DNA of 10,402 nt from an uncultured Desulfobacterales bacterium (GTDB taxonomy: Bacteria; Desulfobacterota; Desulfobacteria; Desulfobacterales; G020354645): the NCBI GenBank assembly GCA_947259865.1, contig CAMYNZ010000321.1, forward strand, positions 1-10,402, in the 5' to 3' direction. Below the pieces are notes generated by a model. That model made no database searches. It had not been told where the DNA came from and saw only the letters and a list, made by a program, of their open reading frames with translations. Made by a program: the position numbers and the translations under genes. Of this stretch, positions 7,737-10,402 are shown in pieces. Position 1 is the stretch's first letter, and each line of letters starts with the position of its first letter.

Positions 7737-7765
7737 TTGCAGCTGTCAATGGCGGCGATTTTTTT
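7697..7765 (+). terminator. Nested double hairpin over the TPR gene stop, then T-run: candidate terminator/attenuator
   Basis: Inner stem: AGATCCGT (7713-7720) with ACGGATCT (7727-7734), loop of six A. Outer stem: ACAGCTGC (7697-7704) with GCAGCTGT (7739-7746), enclosing the inner one with 8- and 4-nt sides. Both are perfect 8-bp pairings. A run of seven T (7759-7765) follows 12 nt later, farther than in a textbook terminator. The TAG of the upstream gene (7734-7736) is in the inner stem, so ribosomes ending there would unfold it. It sits 37 nt before the lipoprotein gene's ribosome site region and may separate or tune its expression. Confidence 0.5.
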
Positions 7766-7802
7766 ACAGTGTAAAATTTTCACCAAACCAAGGAGGAAAA
7801 AA

Positions 7803-8345
7803 ATGATGAAACGGCTTTTGCATTTAAATTTAGCGCTTTTACTGGCCCTTTTGCTGGCAACGGGATGTGCGCAAATGTCCAAAATAACCGGCACAACATC
7901 AAAAAGCAGTGCCCCCAGGAAGACTACTGATGTGAGCCTGTATAATAGAGTGCCGGCGTCCATGAAGGCTGATGTCAAAGAGGCTCAATTCGACTTGAAG
8001 CAGTCCAAGGCAAATGTAAACAGATCAAAGAAAAAAGTGGAAATCGCTGATTTGAAAAGAGAGCGGTCAGTTATGCAGAAGAAATATGCGGATTATGACC
8101 TGCAGGTGGCCAACGCTATGCAACGGGACGCAGAAGTCAATGTCGAACTCAAGCAGTGGGAGGCGATTGATGCTGCGGGACTGGGTGATAAAGAGACCAA
8201 TATTAAGACCATCGCAAATTTAAAGTCCAAACAGCTCAAAGCCGAAGATTCCAAGATTCAGTCAACAGCATCAAGGGAAACAACCGGGGTGAAGATTAAA
8301 AAATTATCCAAAAAAATACACAGCCTGGAAAGTAAACTGAAGTAA
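7803..8345 (+). CDS. Lysine-rich coiled-coil lipoprotein, unknown function
   Basis: 180-aa predicted lipoprotein. AGGAGG (7791-7796) is 6 nt before ATG 7803, one of the strongest ribosome sites in the window; ATG 7806 is an alternative. The signal peptide (MMKRLLHLNLALLLALLLA) ends in lipobox ATGC with Cys22, followed by Ala-Gln, so no Asp+2 inner-membrane retention signal. The mature part has a Ser/Thr-rich linker (about 27-45), then a long helix and coiled coil rich in K, Q, A and E, including VKEAQFDLKQSKANVNRSKK, and ends with KIKKLSKKIHSLESKLK. Its make-up resembles small periplasmic coiled-coil lipoproteins such as Lpp-like wall anchors, but I recognise no family. Likely well expressed, given the ribosome site. 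Confidence 0.8.
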   Translation: MMKRLLHLNLALLLALLLATGCAQMSKITGTTSKSSAPRKTTDVSLYNRVPASMKADVKEAQFDLKQSKANVNRSKKKVEIADLKRERSVMQKKYADYDLQVANAMQRDAEVNVELKQWEAIDAAGLGDKETNIKTIANLKSKQLKAEDSKIQSTASRETTGVKIKKLSKKIHSLESKLK

Positions 8346-8400
8346 TTTGCTATTATTAGGGTTTTTTTATACCGGTTGTTGAAGTATTTCCTGCCCCACA

Positions 8401-8423
8401 AACCGGGTGGCTTGCACCCGGTT
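8401..8423. repeat. Perfect 9-bp hairpin
   Basis: AACCGGGTG (8401-8409) pairs with CACCCGGTT (8415-8423) around the loop GCTTG. No T-run follows, so it is not itself a standard terminator; it lies 56 nt after the lipoprotein stop and may stabilise that mRNA or be part of a small RNA. Confidence 0.6.
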
Positions 8424-8542
8424 GCAAGGGCACCCTATAAAGCACTGAAGAGCTTTTGCCTTTAGAATTAATCTCCAGTCGGGATATCTTTTTCCTGAAT
8501 TAAGGCCGATCGGTTTAGATGCCGCATCGGCGCGGCCCATAG

Positions 8543-8578
8543 AGGCGGATGCAATACAGCATCCGCCTTGCTATTTTT
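8543..8578 (+). terminator. Rho-independent terminator
   Basis: AGGCGGATGC (8543-8552) pairs perfectly over 10 bp with GCATCCGCCT (8559-8568), loop AATACA, followed by TGCTATTTTT. It is the best terminator in the window and probably ends transcripts of the lipoprotein gene (about 200 nt of 3' UTR) or of an independent small RNA. Confidence 0.75.
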
Positions 8579-8692
8579 GAGAGGGTTGACGGATAAAGAT
8601 TTATTGAATATGTTTTTACATGGGTGTCCAAAATAATTACAGAATGGAATGCCAGAAGGGTCCTAAGATTAACGTCTTGCTTTAACGATGCC

Positions 8693-8724
8693 GGAATAAT
8701 GGAATATTGGAATACGGCAATGAT
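8693..8724. repeat. Degenerate octamer tandem repeat
   Basis: Four consecutive 8-nt units: GGAATAAT, GGAATATT, GGAATACG, GCAATGAT. They keep the pattern GGAATANN with decay in the last unit. The array forms the left arm of the inverted repeat ending at 8857. Confidence 0.5.
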
Positions 8725-8857
8725 GATATCCTCTTAAGCACCCATTGTTCCATCCTTCCCTGGCCCAGACCGGTTTTTTGAAACCTGCTTGAATATTACG
8801 AGCCAATAACAATTACCAACCAAATCGCACCGGAGCGGGCCGCAATTCCATTATTCC
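8693..8857. repeat. 13-bp inverted repeat bracketing 139 nt
   Basis: GGAATAATGGAAT (8693-8705) is exactly the reverse complement of ATTCCATTATTCC (8845-8857). The enclosed stretch has no ORF. It could be a decayed miniature mobile element or one member of a dispersed intergenic repeat family; target-site duplications were not seen. Confidence 0.45.
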
Positions 8858-8949
8858 ACTCTCGAGGCACATGTCGAAACCTGAAAAAACAGTTTGCTTT
8901 CAATGGGTTATAGACATTAGGATACATCTAGCTGGGAGGAGATTTCACA

Positions 8950-9417
8950 ATGCCGGATAAAAGACTTACCGATATTATTAATATCGCTATAAAACGCGAA
9001 GAGCAAGCCTATGGGTTTTACATGGATTTATATAATAAAGTCGATGACAGCGGTGTAAAGGGCATTTTAGAATGGATTGCCGGTGAAGAGGTAAAGCATA
9101 AAAAGTTTCTGATGCGATACCGTGAGGGAGAGCTGGGCCAGGATACATTGCGAATGACTGATGTTGTGTATTTCAGGATAGCCGAACATCAGAAAGAACC
9201 GGACATTGAAGCGTCGATAAAACCTGAAGACGTATTTTTGGTTGCGGCGCACCGGGAACTGAGGTCCCATCAATTTTACACGGAGCTGGCCCAGTTACAT
9301 TCGCAAGGCGATACCCATGAAATGTTGCTTAAAATCGCTAACGAAGAGTTGAAACACAAAGAAAAAATGGAGTATTTATATGCCAATACCGCTTTTCCCC
9401 AGACTTCCGGCGGGTGA
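8950..9417 (+). CDS. Rubrerythrin-like ferritin-family diiron protein
   Basis: Four-helix-bundle protein of 155 aa with a dinuclear iron site; relatives reduce peroxide or handle iron in anaerobes. The likely ligands are all present in two half-repeats: E17 (REEQAYGFY) and E47-x2-H50 (EEVKHKKF), then E103 (RELRSHQFY) and E133-x2-H136 (EELKHKEK). There is no C-terminal rubredoxin domain (no CxxC pairs), so electrons must come from elsewhere, and it is a stand-alone sulerythrin-like form rather than classical rubrerythrin. ATG 8950 is preceded by GGGAGGAG with good spacing. Transcribed alone, convergent with lptA (51-nt gap). A role against oxidative stress is inferred from the family. Confidence 0.88.
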   Translation: MPDKRLTDIINIAIKREEQAYGFYMDLYNKVDDSGVKGILEWIAGEEVKHKKFLMRYREGELGQDTLRMTDVVYFRIAEHQKEPDIEASIKPEDVFLVAAHRELRSHQFYTELAQLHSQGDTHEMLLKIANEELKHKEKMEYLYANTAFPQTSGG

Positions 9418-9468
9418 TTAAAACGATCGAGACCGAACGGGTTTAAATCAGAAGGTAAGGCGGCAAAT

Positions 9469-10059
9469 CTAAGGCTTTTTTTCAACGCCTTTGGCTGTTT
9501 CCTCTTCACCCTGGAAAAACGTAGCTTTCACCCGCTGGCCGTTGTGTCCCTCCACCTTAATTCGCCCGTCCACCTGATAAAGGGTTATCTTTGAGCCCGT
9601 TATAAAACTATTTCCGCTTGTGACCTTTGAGTTTTTACCCGTCAAAACCAGAATCCTGTCCGTCACAGACCACTCCGCCCGATCGGTTTCGGCCACACGA
9701 TCCTCAGTCCAGATGTTGACATTGCCCATTGCAATTATTTTTTGTATTGATTCTTCACCGATCGCAGGATTTTTGGACCGGCCTTGCGGGTTTTTATAAT
9801 AAATTCGAAGTCGGTCGGATTTTATTACAACCGCACCCCGGTGCGCTTCAACATTTCCAATAAATTCAGCGTAATTTTCATGACTGCTGCTTAACAACTG
9901 ATCTGCCGTAACCTGGATCTTCTCATCGCCGGTTGGCGTTTTTTTCGGTACTACCTTCTCAGCGGCTTGAGCAGATGAGATTGCAACCTGGATTAAAATA
10001 GCTGCCAAAACAAGTACGTGTCTGATGGCTATAGGATAATAATAAAGCATAAAATTCAT
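9469..10059 (-). CDS. lptA: LPS-transport periplasmic protein LptA (OstA-like)
   Basis: Periplasmic bridge protein that carries LPS from the LptBFGC complex to LptDE. The 196-aa product has a signal peptide (hydrophobic residues about 15-30) with a likely cut after AQA near residue 32. The OstA/LptA jelly-roll follows: IQVTADQLL, YAEFIGNVEAHRG, VVIKSDRLRIYY, IIAMGNVNIWTEDRVAETDR, NSFITGSKITLY, DGRIKVEGH. ATG 10059 is 4 nt after AAAGG; Met4 (10050) is the alternative. It stands alone here: lptB is not downstream and no lptC is recognisable in the 343 nt upstream. In many proteobacteria lptC-lptA-lptB are together. Its partner lptE lies elsewhere in this window. Confidence 0.88.
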   Translation of the reverse strand: MNFMLYYYPIAIRHVLVLAAILIQVAISSAQAAEKVVPKKTPTGDEKIQVTADQLLSSSHENYAEFIGNVEAHRGAVVIKSDRLRIYYKNPQGRSKNPAIGEESIQKIIAMGNVNIWTEDRVAETDRAEWSVTDRILVLTGKNSKVTSGNSFITGSKITLYQVDGRIKVEGHNGQRVKATFFQGEEETAKGVEKKP

Positions 10060-10103
10060 GCAACCTTTTTTTAATTGTTAAACCGGAATATTTTTAGATG
10101 ATG

Positions 10104-10132
10104 ATAATATCAGCCCAATTCTCATTTGCCAA
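10104..10132 (-). promoter_or_regulatory. Predicted sigma70-type promoter for lptA
   Basis: On the minus strand TTGGCA (10127-10132, 5/6), a 17-nt spacer, then TATTAT (10104-10109, 5/6). Transcription would start near 10097, about 38 nt before the lptA ATG. It implies lptA is its own transcription unit. Confidence 0.6.
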
Positions 10133-10176
10133 GAGGGATATTAAGTAAAGTTTTGAAACACTGGCAAAAGCAATGG

Positions 10177-10244
10177 TTGCGGGTTACGGGTTACGCGTTG
10201 CGAGCTCTTTTGTAAAAACCGGTAGCCCGAAACATGCAACTCGC
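10177..10244. repeat. Heptamer tandem repeat with an inverted partner
   Basis: Four 7-nt units in a row at 10177-10204: TTGCGGG, TTACGGG, TTACGCG, TTGCGAG. A short inverted copy of the same phrase, GCAACTCGC, is at 10236-10244. It looks like a degenerate intergenic repeat of the kind scattered in some delta-proteobacterial genomes; that comparison is from memory, not a search. Confidence 0.5.
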
Positions 10245-10264
10245 GACAGTAAACCTGGCTCACC

Positions 10265-10402
10265 TTATTGGCGCCTAATATCAACAATCCAGTACCGGTG
10301 CCCTTCCGGTTTGGGTGTCGAGGCCGGCTCGGCCTTTAGGATAATCGGGATATGATTTTGAGAATTCGTCCAAGATAGTTTGACTTCCGGTATCATAAAA
10401 AA
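10265..10402 (-). CDS. Unidentified ORF end, possibly partial
   Basis: A minus-strand frame is open from the window edge to TAA at 10265-10267. It has an ATG at 10396 (43 aa: MIPEVKLSWTNSQNHIPI at the start, HRYWIVDIRRQ at the end) but also stays open beyond it, so it may be the tail of a longer gene. I recognise no family. The heptamer repeat and lptA promoter lie just downstream. It may be chance. Confidence 0.25.
   Translation of the reverse strand, partial: FFMIPEVKLSWTNSQNHIPIILKAEPASTPKPEGHRYWIVDIRRQ

Larger units (their letters stand above)
8346..8949. other. Long non-coding spacer with hairpins and repeats
   Basis: No credible ORF is seen in these 604 nt. The first half, after the lipoprotein stop, holds a T7 run (8362-8368), a 9-bp hairpin, a GC-rich foldable stretch (8505-8536) and a terminator. 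The second half holds octamer repeats and a 13-bp inverted repeat, then the ribosome site of the diiron gene. No clear promoter for that gene was found. Confidence 0.6.

Noticed and set aside
7737..7802. N-terminal extension of the lipoprotein gene from a TTG at 7737
   Set aside because: It would bury the signal peptide; AGGAGG and the lipoprotein signal clearly point to ATG 7803.
9418..9510. Bidirectional terminator between the diiron gene and lptA
   Set aside because: A T7 run and short AAGGC/GCCTT pairing exist, but they lie within the lptA coding end and the stem is only 5 bp.
10173..10355. 60-aa plus-strand ORF near the window end
   Set aside because: Its first residues simply translate the heptamer repeat and it has no ribosome site or family resemblance.

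Overview
The window looks like ordinary chromosomal backbone of a Gram-negative delta-proteobacterium, most likely a sulfate-reducer-type Desulfobacterota (Desulfobacterales-like). The reasons are the LPS-transport genes (lptE, lptA), the lineage-typical Cys/His insert in LeuRS just before KMSKS, a single-domain rubrerythrin-like protein, and short degenerate tandem repeats between genes. Taxonomy is inferred from protein style, not from a database search. No CRISPR array, transposase, phage gene, rRNA or tRNA is visible.

Layout: (1) 1-1388, minus: RNase E/G, cut at its C-terminus by the window edge. (2) 1389-1941: a long spacer with a possible 59-aa ORF, a strong hairpin over that ORF's stop, a good sigma70-type promoter and a roughly 220-nt leuS leader with mutually exclusive hairpins. 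(3) 1942-4986, plus: leuS then lptE in a tight operon; the 3' end of leuS carries an apparent deletion plus frameshift. (4) 5059-5325, minus: rpsT, divergent from the next block. (5) 5528-8345, plus: murJ, an ftsB-like gene (4-nt overlap with murJ), a small TPR protein and a coiled-coil lipoprotein, with an elaborate nested hairpin over the TPR gene's stop. (6) 8346-8949: non-coding, with three hairpins including a convincing terminator, then a 13-bp inverted repeat and octamer repeats. (7) 8950-9417, plus: a ferritin-like diiron protein. (8) 9469-10059, minus: lptA with its own promoter. (9) 10060-10402: promoter, a heptamer repeat array and an unidentified ORF end on the minus strand.

Functionally the window mixes RNA decay (RNase E/G), translation (LeuRS, S20) and envelope building: LptE and LptA move LPS to the outer membrane, MurJ flips lipid II, and the FtsB-like protein belongs to the divisome. 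I find no new multi-gene system. The points most worth following are the broken leuS 3' end, the switch-like leuS leader and the structured RNA around the TPR/lipoprotein genes.
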